A DNA stretch of 64,000 nt from Nemophila menziesii (Eukaryota; Streptophyta; Magnoliopsida; Boraginales; Hydrophyllaceae). Positions 45,540-56,891 of the stretch are shown here, piece by piece; position 1 is the first letter of the stretch, and each line of letters opens with the position of its first letter. The translations under genes and the position numbers were made by a program. The stretch spans positions 66,030,899 through 66,094,898 of the forward strand of contig JARWIR010000001.1 of the NCBI GenBank assembly GCA_029959085.1, in the 5' to 3' direction. A model generated the notes under the pieces. It was not told where the DNA came from. It searched no databases and saw nothing but the letters and a program-made list of their open reading frames with translations.

Positions 45540-47014
45540 TGATGTCTCCCTATTTGTGATATAATAATCTAAGTTGGAGACATAATTTTAGGTATTTATG
45601 ATTAATTAATTATAGATTTTTATTCGTATTTTGATCATTTCTTATTTCTTATCTTGGTTTGATTAATTGTTATTTTTAGATCATATTTGATATAATTTGT
45701 GTGTTAATGTGAATCTTTAAAGATATATGAGATATAAATTAGATGCCAAATCAATTCAAAGAGGATAAGGAAAGAAGATATTGAAGGAATTAAGAGATAA
45801 AAGGAAGCAGAGATAAAATAGGAAAGGAAAAGTTGTCAAGTAAATCTCTAATTCTACAGTTACGTCCACTAAAATGAAGATAACTTCAAATTGGTTGGGA
45901 ATTTAAATGATCGGTAAACTAGAAAACGTAGATCTTTTTGCTGCGGTCGTTTTGATATAAAGTAGGCAAAAATTGGACCAATAACGAAGACGATACGACC
46001 AAAACAAGACGTCAGTGTTTATCCTTTCTCCTATATTTTAGGAAACAAATTTTTGTTGGACTTGGACTCAAATTACTTACCTTTTTCTCATCAATTTCGA
46101 CCTAGGGTCTTCTTAACACATATAAATACACCCTCTTATCATTGTAAACAAGTCCTTGCCTTTCCTTAACTAGTCTTTAGTATTATTCATCATAGAAGTT
46201 ATTCAAGAGAAACAAGTTGACAATATGTATCTTAATTTTAGTTTAATTCTTGTTAGCATGAACTAATTTTTCCCATAAATTGGGTTATTTATATATATAA
46301 TATTTGAATTCTATTTTCTACTTTCTAAGTTTGTTTGTAAAACCCTATTTAAATTGATTCTAGCTTCTTAACCATATTTTTTATGTGTTTTGATTTATTT
46401 ACAGTCTTGATCTTGATCACATTAGGATTGTATTAATAGTAGATAGATGGTCACCCGGAAGGGGTGTCTAATTATTGAAACATCACATAAGCGTCTAGTG
46501 TGTGGTAGTGATCAGGAAGGGCTTGCCTAACTAGATAGTCATTACGGTTTTAATCACCGATCATTGCGCAGGGTCCCCTTATCTAAGTCCCATGATAATT
46601 GTTAGGTCGCCACCTAAGTCCACCTGGAAGGGGGTTAGAAGGAATATAGAATCCTGGCTACTTATCTAAGAGCTTTAATCATCCTTATTAACTAATAGAA
46701 GAAATAGAATGATTAGTCCATACTAGCAAAACCTGAGCTATACACTCTCATCTTTTATTTACTGTTTTGTCTTTAGTTTAATTAATCAATATTTCCTCAA
46801 TCAATCATTCATATTTACTTTTCTTGTCTTTAAAATCATTGGACTATTTATTACTACGCTTTTCTATTAATCCATTCGTATAATACACTAAGTCCATGAG
46901 AACGAATCTGTACTTATCATTAAAACTTGTGTACGACCTGTGATACCGTGTTCAGGATAGGGTGTTAGTTGCATCTTATTTTATCGTTATTTTATCACGC
47001 CCTTACCGACACCA
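45540..47014 (+). repeat. E5 5' LTR (unit B)
   Basis: TGATGTCTCCCTATTTGTG... to ...GACACCA, preceded by actac (45535-45539) as in unit A. Confidence 0.87.
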
Positions 47015-47020
47015 AGTTTT

Positions 47021-47038
47021 TGGCTCCGCTGCCGGGGA
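47021..47038 (+). other. E5 primer-binding site (unit B)
   Basis: TGGCTCCGCTGCCGGGGA; the G to T at the fifth base would weaken pairing to the tRNA CCA-proximal end. Confidence 0.85.
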
Positions 47039-47146
47039 CTTATGTCTAATTAGCGTGTGGGTTTTTATTTTTAGTGTAGTAGTTTTTAGTTTTTTTTTAG
47101 ATTTACGTTTTGTTTTTGTTTTTGTCTCTTTCAGGTCTTTTAGTGT

Positions 47147-48636
47147 ATGCTCGAGAACACCGGGAGTGTTTTCAAGCCCTACAACAAACGCTTGAGAGAA
47201 GAACGAGAACAAAGAAAAGCCATGTCTCAACAAAAGGAAATTCCAATTCCACCCGAGGATAATCTTTATCTTAATCTGAATGACAATCAATGTCAAGAAC
47301 CAGTCCCTCAGGTACCACCACTTATTCCTCTGGTACCACCACCAGGAGATAACGGAAATAGTCAACGTAGAGAACAAGATCTACCAGGCTTGGGAGCACC
47401 TTTTAGAGTTCAACCTTTAGGTTATCGTCCTCTAGTGATCCCGAATATTAAATCATGCCCGATCTGGGTATGCTTAGTCAATTCGCAAGCTATGGACACT
47501 ATAGTGGTGCAGCAATTCAAGATTTGGTAAGAGCTATTTAGAAGATTATGCAGAACTATGATGCCTATAATACTCTTGACAGTACACGCGAGCAACTGTA
47601 TTGTCATATGTTCACGTTCTTCTTGACCGGAAGTGCTGGTGATTGGCTAGATAGACAACCACCAAACACAATTAACACTTGGGATGAACTAAAAGCCTCA
47701 TTACAATTGTTTTTATCTGAAGAATATGAGATTGAAAGATCATATGGAGCTTGCTAGTTTTCGCCAAGGGGATGATGAAGAAGTAGGAGAAGCATGGACA
47801 AGGTTTCAACATAGGTTAGCTAGATGTCCACTCAATGGTTATAACCGATCTTTACAGTTATCTATGTTTTATCAAGGTATTAATGAAAAAAGTAGATTAA
47901 GGGTAGATAATCTTGGAAGAGGAGGATTTGTGTTCATGGCTCCTACGGAAGCCGCTGAAGGTATGAAACATATTATAGAAACAGAAAAGAGTTGGCCACT
48001 TTCGCAAGCTCCTATTACAAATACCAAAGGTACGCTTCGATTGAATACAGAAACTACTCAGTCAGCTAAATTAACATCATTAGAAAATTAAGTCAAAGGA
48101 ATAAAGCTTGAGATGCAACAAAGACATCAAAATTTAGCTGCAACAAATACAGTACAAGAAACACAAGGTTGCCACAGTGTGAGGCACCAAACCATACACG
48201 GGAAGAGTGTGAAGGAAATCCAGGATCTGTTTATTTCATATCTAACCGAGGAAATTACCAATTTGGTAATAGAAATCAATCGGGTATGTAGTATTCAAAT
48301 CCGCAGGGGACGCAAATCAAGGTACTTATCAATATTGTCTCCAAAACAACACTTACCAACCGAGAGGTCAATGTCCTTATCAAGGAAATCCGAATTGTAA
48401 TAGACCAGCTCCTCCACAACCACGTGCCGTTGGTGCTTATACCGATAGTCTAGCTCCGAAGGCTTTACCACAACATCCTCAAGAAGGTGTAGATTTTGAG
48501 AAGAAATTATATAATTTTATAGATCTTATGACAAGTAACATGCAATCACGCAATGAGAAGTTCAGAGAATAAAAGGATTCTATTCAGATCTTAGGCACAC
48601 AAGTTGAACAATTGACGAAAATTTTAGAAAATTCTA
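47147..48636 (+). pseudogene. E5 gag (unit B), truncated
   Basis: ATG at 47147 and 127 codons open, without the TAA found in unit A. The same two frameshifts follow (about 47457 and 47745). The central gag domain KIMQNYDAYNTLDSTREQLYCHMFTFFLTGSAGDWLDRQPP and the segment MRLKDHMELASFRQGDDEEVGEAWTRFQHRLARCPLNG (from 47726) are recognisable. The frame is lost in the zinc-knuckle region. The sequence ends abruptly at 48636 within the coiled C-terminal region. Confidence 0.85.
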
Positions 48637-49013
48637 TTCCTTCACTTATATAATATGTAGGAGATGCATCATACAGAGTTGCCTTTTAACAAGAATAAGT
48701 TCATAGAATGAAACAATGTAGTATTTATTAGCTTTGGGTGATGTAATGTCTATGCAAGCCTGTGTCAGCAAAATAATGTTTGTCGTAGCAGTTTATTTTA
48801 TTTGGTTGGACAAGAATGAGAGAGTATTGGAATGACTAATTAATGCGCAATGTCATTAGAATGATTAATTATTACCTAGCTAGGTTGTAAACGTTGTGTT
48901 GTAAAATTGATTTAGTATTTTCCCACTACATAGTACATAAAAATCTTAAATTTTCCCATGCAGGCAGGCAAATGCCTGAAGCAGTCAAGGCCTAAACTGG
49001 CTACAATACATCA
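48637..49013. other. AT-rich DNA between unit B and the P450 fragment
   Basis: No gene, repeat or element end identified. It may be 5' flank or intron of the P450 below. Confidence 0.4.
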
Positions 49014-49735
49014 ATGATATGGCTATCAGCAAACGAATACCAATGGCGAAAACTTCAAAAAGTTATTGCTAGTGAAGTTGTAACACCACAAAAATTTAAT
49101 GCCTTACAACACGTGCGACCTGAAATGACAAAAACTATGTTAAGAAAAATTAATGGAGCTCGCGAAGCTAGAGAAGCCATTAACATAGGAAGGTTAGTGT
49201 TTAGTACTATGTTAAAATTATTGGCTAATACTCTGTTTTCCGGTGATATGGTTGATAGAAGATTTGGGAGAATTAAAGCAGATTATCTCAAAATTAATGG
49301 AGCTTGCGGGAAAGCCTAATATTGCAGATAAATGTCCATTTTTGAAACCATTTGATCCACAAGGGATTAAAAGAGAAATTATGGTATCGTTTGATCGTAT
49401 GCATGAGTTGATTCGTGATATTATTGATCTGTGTAAGAGACGTAAGGCTTCTGGATTATCTACAACTAAGGATTTTTTGGATTCTATTCTCGATGATCAA
49501 TGTGAAAGACATGGATTAGACCACCTTAATCCTCAAGAAGTTGTGGTTTTTCTTTCGGTAAGAATTCTCTTCCGTGATGGAGGCACGATTTATAGATTAG
49601 GTAATTTATTTGAGTTGGTGGACTATGCATCCAAGGATTTAGGTGTTGGTGGGGGTGGGTTGGGGGCCTTGGGTCCAGTTCACATCTACCCCAAAAACCA
49701 TCACTATCCCCACGTGATATATTGAGCCATTTGTG
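49014..49735 (+). pseudogene. Cytochrome P450 fragment, CYP76-like
   Basis: A central piece of a plant microsomal P450. IWLSANEYQWRKLQKVIASEVVTPQKFNA (helix C region; the usual Arg of WxxLR is Gln) leads to EAINIGRLVFSTMLKLLANTLFSGDMVD. A frameshift near 49265 moves to KLMELAGKPNIADKCPFLKPFDPQGIKRE, KASGLSTTKDFLDSILDDQCERHGLDHL. These motifs are typical of CYP76 (monoterpene and related hydroxylases). A GT donor-like site at about 49559 may mark the family's intron; the reading after it (to 49725) does not resemble P450. The N-terminus, I-helix AGTDT, ExxR and heme Cys are all missing. Confidence 0.8.
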
Positions 49736-49879
49736 AAAAAAAATCTTTGAAAAAATCATGAGCAAAAATATATATTAGCCCCGTATTTTGTGAATTTTTA
49801 GTTCTAACCCCTTTACCGTAACAATGTAGAAATTAATTCTACTTATGTGTTCTATCTTTTAACCTCATATACCTATATT
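49736..49879. other. Short unassigned spacer
   Basis: AT-rich; 'ttagccccgtattttgtgaat' type sequence, nothing recognised. Confidence 0.4.
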
Positions 49880-51056
49880 TAATTCTGCTTTCAATAAAAT
49901 TAATTTTAAGGTTATGTTTGACTGTAGAACATTTTAAATATTCCCATTAAGCAAACATTTTATAAATTTATGATAGAAAATAGTATACCATAAGAGTTAG
50001 TATAAAACACACTTAGATTGCATGCAAATATCGGTAATTGATGGAAGAAATTAATAAACAATGCAAAAGAAGTAAACTTGTACTCAAGGAAAATGTTTGG
50101 TTTGTCGAGCGTGAGATCCAAATCAGTAGAGAACTCACATAAGTATGAACTAGAGGCAAGCTATGTAACTAGGAAAATGATAGAGGCAGTTCTTTGTCTT
50201 AGCCCCAATTTTAGCCTTTAAGCCTTTCTTTTGTCGTCACGATATAAGCCCATATCTCCTTAGATTATTAGGCATTTCCATATGACCCGCACTTTAATCA
50301 CAATCCTGAGACTTCCTATCTTAAGCTTGAGTTTGGGGTGGTAGGTTTCATCATTGGGAGGGAATTTATATGTGTTTGTATTTATGTGCAATTGTTGATG
50401 ATGTATTATTTGTAACCCTTTGCAAGGGTCTTTGAAAAAAAAGAATAAAAGAAAAAAAAGGAAAATAAACGAAAAATAAAGTAACCGGCTAAGTGGAGTT
50501 TTTGGAAATCATCTTTAGTGCTTATTAGGTAATTCTGGGGACGCTACATTAATGCGTCAAATGGGTTGGGTGAGAACAATATTCGAGTGTAAACTCAAGC
50601 TCTTGGACAATTTGTTAATGGTAAGTGAGGAGAGAGCCAAAAACTCACTTCAAATTTACCAAATATACATTCCATACCGTCCCTAAGCCTACTCTATAAC
50701 CATAAAGTCCTCCTGATTCCTAGATACATAGTGGATTTGTAATTCAGCTAATAGCGAGTATGCTAAGTGGAGCGTTCAAAGCGAGTGAGGATCGATGAAC
50801 ACCCTATAACCATCATCTTGAGACAAGTATAAGCGTAACCTTCTAGCATTGTGAAGTTAATTTTGAATTAATTACTTGTGTTTGATTTTCGCATAACATA
50901 TGTATGTGTATATTAATTCTTAGGTCATACTATATGAGGTTTGTTTTAAGTTTTGCTTTGGGGGTTTTTTTCCAGACTTTACATTTTTGTGTTTCACCTA
51001 AGGCCCTTGTTTTTATTTTACTTTGTCGGGACGACAAAGGTTTGAGTTTGGGGTTT

Positions 51057-54000
51057 TGATGTCTCCTTTTGTTTTAGATAATAATCCTTAGGAGACATCA
51101 TTTTAGGTGATAGATTGACTTATTTGATAGGCTTTTAAGCTTATTTGATTATATTGCATTTTCTTCCCTTGGATTTGTATTATTTGCGTTTAAGAGCTTT
51201 TACGCGTTAATTCGTTTGTTTTTAGTGTAAAGTTCCTAGGCCCATGGATTAGATGGAGCACTAAGTCAAGGAGAAGAAACGGGAACTAAATTCTTAGATC
51301 GGGCGTAAAAGTCAAAGGCGAGAAATGTTGATTCGAAGAATTTATTAGATGGGAATGAAATCTGGAAGGCTGTTACAAATCACTGTTTTTGAGCCACTTA
51401 GCCACTGATTCAGCCTTAGAGTCGTGGAATAGAGATTGTGTATCTTTGAGTCAGGAAGATTTTGCAAGTTGAACGGAGTGATTCCGAGTCCGGACGCAAA
51501 AGTTACAGCTGTTTTAGTAACAGCTGCATACCAGTTACGGGATTTCATTTAAGGATTGGGCCCAATCCGTTGGAATTCAAGTTTACAACACACATCATAT
51601 TTTACAAGAGCAGAACGCAGAAAGAAGTCGGTAGCAAAAGGAGAGAAGAAAACTAAAGTTGGAGAAGTCTATTTCTTCCACAATCAGTAAAAATTAATCC
51701 TTTAATTAGGTTACCCATTTCATTCTTGCAATTGCATATGACTATTTCATCTTTTATTTCTTTAGTTTTTAATTCCGTCATGAACTAATTTCATTTGTAC
51801 TTGAGAATCGCTTTAATGGGTTGAGCCCCAATTTATTTAATTAATGTTTTTGAATTTGGGATTGAAAGATTTAATTTAAATTGGGTAATTTAATATTGAA
51901 TATTATCTTGCATTTACTTACTATCTTTGAAGTCATGAATCAAAATTAGGAACTAGTAATTAAGCTATTCATTATAGTGGCATAATGATCGCCTTGACCG
52001 GGGGTTTAATTCTAAAACTAGGTAATAGACGTAAGTGGTGGGTCCTAGTGTGTTATAAAATTAAGAACTGGAAATAAAGGAACCACAATACCGCAAGTGC
52101 ACGGTTGTCCAAGTAATATCCGATAAATCGGGTTTCGTTCTCACGGACGGGTTAGGCACAACTCAGGTATTAATCGAATAGTAATAGTAATTGCTTGACA
52201 GAAAAATAAAATAAAGATTTTTGTTTTGTTTTTTAATTAAAGATGAAATAAAATAAATTACTAAAATAAACTAAAGCAAATAAATAAGCTTTAAACTTCA
52301 GAAGAGAAAGAGAACTTGATCATCGCAAGGGTTTCACCTAACCTATCTAATTAATGCTTCTGTTTAAGGATAAACTGGTATTATTGTGCTAGTCGGGACT
52401 CTAATATCTCCTAACCCTCGTCAGGGTGGACTTAGAAGCTATCCTACGGTATTACGAACCCTGTCAGGGAGATTATAAGCTACTTTCAGATGATTAATAT
52501 TTTACCTCATTGGCTGCATGGTTAGTTAAGCCCGTCATGGTCAATAACAAATACTACGCGTCTATTATCTAAGTCTGTAATTAAACCCCCGTCAAAGTGA
52601 TCACTTTGCCACTTAAATGAATAGCTTAATTACTATGAGCTAAGATTGATTCATGACTTCAAAATTAGTGATTAAAATAAAATAATAGTCAACACAAAAT
52701 ACCTAGTCTGATTTAAACACTTAAATCCCAAATTCAGAAAACATGAATTAAATAGAATTAGTTTCAACCCATATAGCGATTCTCAAGTACTAAAGAAATT
52801 AGTTCATAACGGAATTAAAAACTGAAATAAAATAAAAGGAATACATTATTCTCAATACAGAAAAGAAACAGGATAACCTAATGGTTGAGTTGGCTTTTGT
52901 TGGAAGAACAAAATTCCTCCAGCTCTAGCTTCTCCTCTGTCTTCTTGCTCTGACTTGAAAATATTAAGCCTTTGATGTAATTCTATGAAGTGCATGTAAA
53001 AAGGAGGCTAAAGGGTCTATTTTATACTTGTAAAAACGGATTAGGGATTAGGTTAAGAGGATTAGGTCAAATTATAAAAAACCCAAGCCCATCTTCTCTT
53101 TTAATTCCCGTAACTTGGTGTGCAGTCTTTAGTAAATCGGCTTTAACTTTTGCATCTTAACTCGAAATGGGCTGGTTCAACTAGGATAATTTTCCTAACT
53201 CAATAGGCTATCAAAACATGTTTCACGACCCAAGGCTAAATCCGCTCCTAAGTAGCCCAAAAACAACAATCTTTAACATGCTTTCAGATCTGCAACTTCT
53301 TTAAGTAAGTTCTTGGAAATTCTTTTCTTTCCTTTAGCTCCTCCACTCGGTCTAAGACTTTAATTCTCACTTCTCCTCCTTGTATTGGTTCTTCATGAAT
53401 TCATAAACCTACCAACTTTGCACTAAAACAAACAAATTAACGCACAAAAGCTCTAAAAATGCAAATAGTCTAATTCCAAGGGGAGAAAGTTCAATATGAC
53501 GAAATAAGCATAAAAGTCTATCAAATAAGTCAAATATTCACCTAAACTAATGTCTCCTAAGGGATAATAATTAGAACAAATAGGGAGACATCAGTAAGGT
53601 ATAAGTCATTGACCCTGACGGACTTGATAAACCTTACAGCCAATTGGGTAGAATACTTGAACATTCAAACGTAGCTTATAATCACCCTGACGGGGTTTAT
53701 AATACCCTATGCTAACTCCTAAGTCTACCCTAACGGGGGTTAGGAGAAACTAGAATCCCGACTAATACTAAATCCTGATTCAACCCTTAACCGAAAGTAC
53801 TGATTAACAGATTTAGGTGAAACCCTTGCGAGACTCAAGTACTACTTCTCATTCTTGCATCTACTCATTTTATTTACTTGCGTCTCATTTATTTTGCATT
53901 AATTAGTTTAGTAATTTACTTTATTTTCACTTTAGTCCTCAAACAAAAACCCAACATATATTTATCCATTTAATTTTCATATCATATAAAAATTATCCTC

Positions 54001-54146
54001 ACTTACTCATAACATTTAAAGTCATATCTATTCCGTCCCTGAGATCGAAATCCTGTTTATCGGATATTATTTGGACGGCCCGTACACTTGCGGTACGTGT
54101 CTTTCTTGTTTATGGGTGTTACTTTATAACACACCAGGAGACACCA
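51057..54146 (+). repeat. E6 3' LTR, interrupted
   Basis: Starts TGATGTCTCCTTTTG and ends AGGAGACACCA. The two parts are 51057-52035 and 53599-54146 (about 1.53 kb together). It is of the E3 LTR family (in reverse complement TGGTGTCTCCTGGTG). Confidence 0.83.
52036..53593 (-). mobile_element. Solo LTR of the E1 family
   Basis: 1558 bp, starts TGGTGGGTCCTAGTGTG and ends GGGAGACATCA. It is flanked by a perfect 5-bp duplication, gtaag (52031-52035 and 53594-53598). No internal sequence or second LTR, so it arose by recombination between the two LTRs of a complete element. It lies inside the E6 LTR, in opposite orientation. Confidence 0.95.
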
Positions 54147-54720
54147 TTTGGTGACCATATAGTTCAGCCTCCTCCACACAATCTCCATATTCTTGTGCAT
54201 GCTCATTCAATTCTGTACATTTTAACCTATCCTCAATCTTCAATATCTCATTATAATCCCCTATACACCCAAAGCTCATTGTATTATAAGTTTTACTCCA
54301 TCTAATCACATCCTTCCACAACTGTCTTCTCTGTTTCTCATCATTACTAGCATACACCACACAAAGTATAATTGTTATATTCTTATTTGGGTTAACAATC
54401 TCCACCAAGTTTGCTTGGAATGTTTCCTCAAGAAGAGTGATTTTAATTGTCTCATTTTTCCATATCATCCAAATTCTACCCCTAGGATCTTTATTATAAT
54501 TATGAATGATGCTATAATTCCTGAAATGCTCATCCATAATCCTTTTCATATTAGTGAACTGAACTTTTGTCTCTAACAAATATATCACTTGAACTTTTTT
54601 ATTGAACATGTAATTCAAGACATCTAGTTGTCTAAGGGTCATGTTCACCCCCTTACATTCCATGATCCTATGATCATGGATCAGGAGGTTTGGGTTGAAG
54701 TCCCTCTTGATCATGTGCAC
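54147..54720 (-). pseudogene. LINE ORF2, endonuclease domain, truncated
   Basis: From the ATG at 54720. After about 20 residues the endonuclease begins: VIYLLETKV (metal-binding Glu), WMIWKN, VVYASNDEKQRRQLW and CIGDYNEILKIEDR (Asp/Asn pair of the active site, usually GDFN). The domain is cut at 54147, where the E6 LTR starts, so RT is missing; the final residues of the open frame (VSPGVL) come from the LTR. It would nick target DNA for target-primed reverse transcription. Confidence 0.83.
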
Positions 54721-55973
54721 TATTTATGATTCTTACTATGTCATCATCAAGAGTAGACAAAGGACTACTTAATACTTTGAAAGAATTACTCTCAGAAGTT
54801 GGAGATGTTACTCTGCTACTCCCAACCTGATTTTTTCTTGAAATAAACTTCCATGGTTCCTTAGAAACCTCTATTTCCACATTTTGTACCACTTGAATAC
54901 CCTTCCCTTTTTCCACCTCCTTTTTCCTGATTGTTATCTCTCCCTTCATCCTTTTGTTTAGGTACCCATACCTGTATCTCATCCTGTTTCTCAGCCTTAC
55001 ATGAAGCATGGTCAAAACTCTTGCACCTTGGGCATTGCTTAGGTCACCATTGATATGATACCTTTACCTCATGTAGATCCTTAAATCATATGTCAACATA
55101 CAACTTATTTGGTAGCTTGGCTCCTAAATTGACCTCCACACAAACCCTAGCATATCCCAGCCTTGATCTAGCTTCTGTTATTGAATCCATTTGTATAGGT
55201 AACCCTATACCACTTGCAATATATCCCAATCCATCCTTAGACTAGAGGTTCATTGGAACATTTTTCAAACTAATCCACAAAGGTACTTGGTCAATCTCAA
55301 TCTTACCAAATTGCGTATTTGGTTTCCACTCGCTTAAGAACAAAGGTCTACCACTTACATGCCAGATCTGCTCCATAGCTAATTGTCTTTTCTCTTCATT
55401 CTCAAAGCAGAACACATACATATTTCCATTAGATTTCACATTGACTTAACCAAAATCACCCCACTAATATCTCACAAAATTAGTTATCATATAGAACTGT
55501 GGAGCTGGTCCAATAAACTGCCCGATTAAGCAATTCCCGCAAATTTTACCACCATCATCGAATATCTTCTGTGGTGGTGTAATAACAATACGCTCATCGT
55601 GCATAACATGTTCATGAAATTCTAACTGAAGATTGTTCCTAATATTCCCCTTAAAGAGATTAGCCCATCTGTTTTTACTTACCGGAGTACCCGCAGCAGG
55701 AGCAACAACCTTAATCACTTCAGTTTCCTTTACTATCGGCATCGGAGTTACCGGAACCCTGCTCGCCATACCCACCTCCTTACTCACAACAACATTGTTC
55801 TGTTTTGTTTCCATAGGTGCGGGTGTGCTCAATTTTGATGTGTTGTTCCCACTAGCCGGAGTCCTTGTGTTTCCCCCTTTCGAATTACTCACCATTTTTG
55901 AACTGTGAATATGAGCCTCTGCGAGAATCTGCCTTGTGATATCCACTTTGACATTACGTTTCTTAGGCGCCAT
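54674..55973 (-). pseudogene. LINE ORF1 (DUF4283-like, zinc knuckle)
   Basis: ATG at 55973; basic start MAPKKRNVKVDITRQILAEA, Ser/Thr/Pro-rich linker, then RWANLFKGN...LQLEF and NCLIGQFIGPAPQFYMITNFV. Two stops (about 55462 and 55445) interrupt before SNGNMYVFCFENEEKRQLAMEQIWHVSGRPLFLSEWKPN (about 55300-55430), the most conserved part of the DUF4283 fold, then VPLWISLKNVPMNL and another stop. CPRCKSFDHASC (about 55000-55035) is a shortened zinc knuckle. It is the RNA-binding ORF1 protein of plant L1 elements, here defective. Confidence 0.78.
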
Positions 55974-56280
55974 AGCGAAGAAGAAAGAAAAGAAGGTTAT
56001 ACGAAAAAGAAGAAGCAGAGGTTTATTGTGTGATGTATGAAGGTTTAGAGGTTCCGAATCTGGGAAGGTTTTTGATGAAAAATTGTTTAGACCTAATTGT
56101 TCGATCCCAGAAATTATAGGATAAACAGTAGATCTGACAAGAAATCAACCAAAAAGTGTGGTTGGGGGTTTTTTGGAGAGTGATTCGGAACAGAATAAAG
56201 AAAAAAAAAGGAAGCGCGTATGAAACTAAAGAGAGTGACTTAACTTTTGTAACCAACTAATAAAAGGAGCGTGAGGCGCG

Positions 56281-56891
56281 TTCCATTAGCAACTTCTATC
56301 ATTTCTTTCTTGTAATATATATTATTATAATATATTACAATATTATTATATTGTAATAAATAATTTTACTGGAGATATTTATCATTTAATTTTTTTTAAT
56401 AGGCATTTATGGATTAATGGTGATGGGGTAGAGGTTGTAAGAAGTTGTAGCAAGGTGATTTGATTCAAATAATAAATAATAAAATAATTAAAAAAATTAT
56501 ATAAATATATTTTTGTCAAAAGATGGTTTTTAATAAATAATTTCATTAGACATGATTTAGTAAATAAACTTTTTAATATTCATTTATGAATTAATCGCGG
56601 TTTTTTATGCTTGATTCCGATTGAAAAAAATAGATAAAGACATCATCAGATGCATTTCCCTCCACATATCTCATCACTTACCTTATCTTTTTTGCTGCCC
56701 CTCTTCATTCTAAAATAAAAACAAAACCCCGTGCGCAATCTTCAAAACGCACCCATCAACTAAACTTAAGCGAGCTGCATCGCATTCCATCCCGTGTACT
56801 TCTTGTTGGACCACTAGTGACATTTCGGTTTTCTCATCAACTTTTCAAAACATTTTAACTTGAAACTTGTACGATCAAGAAAAATTAATCC
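56281..56891 (+). promoter_or_regulatory. Upstream region of PGRL1
   Basis: 56281-56640 is AT-rich with a near-palindrome (about 56310-56365). 56640-56891 is pyrimidine-rich and is the likely promoter and 5' leader. No clear TATA box at a fitting distance. CTTATC (56682-56687), the reverse of GATAAG, resembles a light-response I-box. The ATG at 56892 has G at +4. No experimental support can be read from sequence. Confidence 0.4.

Larger units (their letters stand above)
36587..48636 (+). repeat. Tandem segmental duplication, unit B (12.0 kb)
   Basis: Second unit, head to tail with A. At the junction (36586/36587) plus-strand E5 gag runs straight into the E4 gag leader from 'tggaagtttacc' on, which also occurs at 23950. 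B stays collinear with A to 48636 (A 36241), where the E5 gag stops in mid-codon and unrelated AT-rich DNA follows. Over 31667-32260 against 44047-44640 I count about seven substitutions and one 2-bp indel by eye. Confidence 0.93.
49880..54146 (+). mobile_element. E6: 3' end of an Athila-like element, plus strand
   Basis: 49880-51056 is the reverse-complement counterpart of the E3 3' region (11741-13480), without the MITE. It ends in the polypurine tract GGTTTGAGTTTGGGGTTT and leads into a 3' LTR (51057-54146) that is split by a solo LTR. Gag, pol and the 5' LTR are absent: on the left it adjoins P450 sequence, on the right the LINE. The base group following the LTR (tttgg, 54147-54151) would be one target duplication. 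Confidence 0.8.
54147..56280 (-). mobile_element. L1-type LINE, 5' portion
   Basis: Minus-strand element: ORF1 (55973 to about 54674) and the start of ORF2 (54720 to 54147) with an AP-endonuclease domain. RT and the 3' end are lost to the left, where E6 abuts. The 5' end lies near 56280, in the GC-richer stretch before AT-rich flank. The order DUF4283-like domain, CCHC-like knuckle, endonuclease is that of plant L1 LINEs. Confidence 0.82.

Noticed and set aside
54124..54146. Last residues of the LINE endonuclease frame
   Set aside because: They come from the E6 LTR, so they were left out of the ORF2 coordinates.
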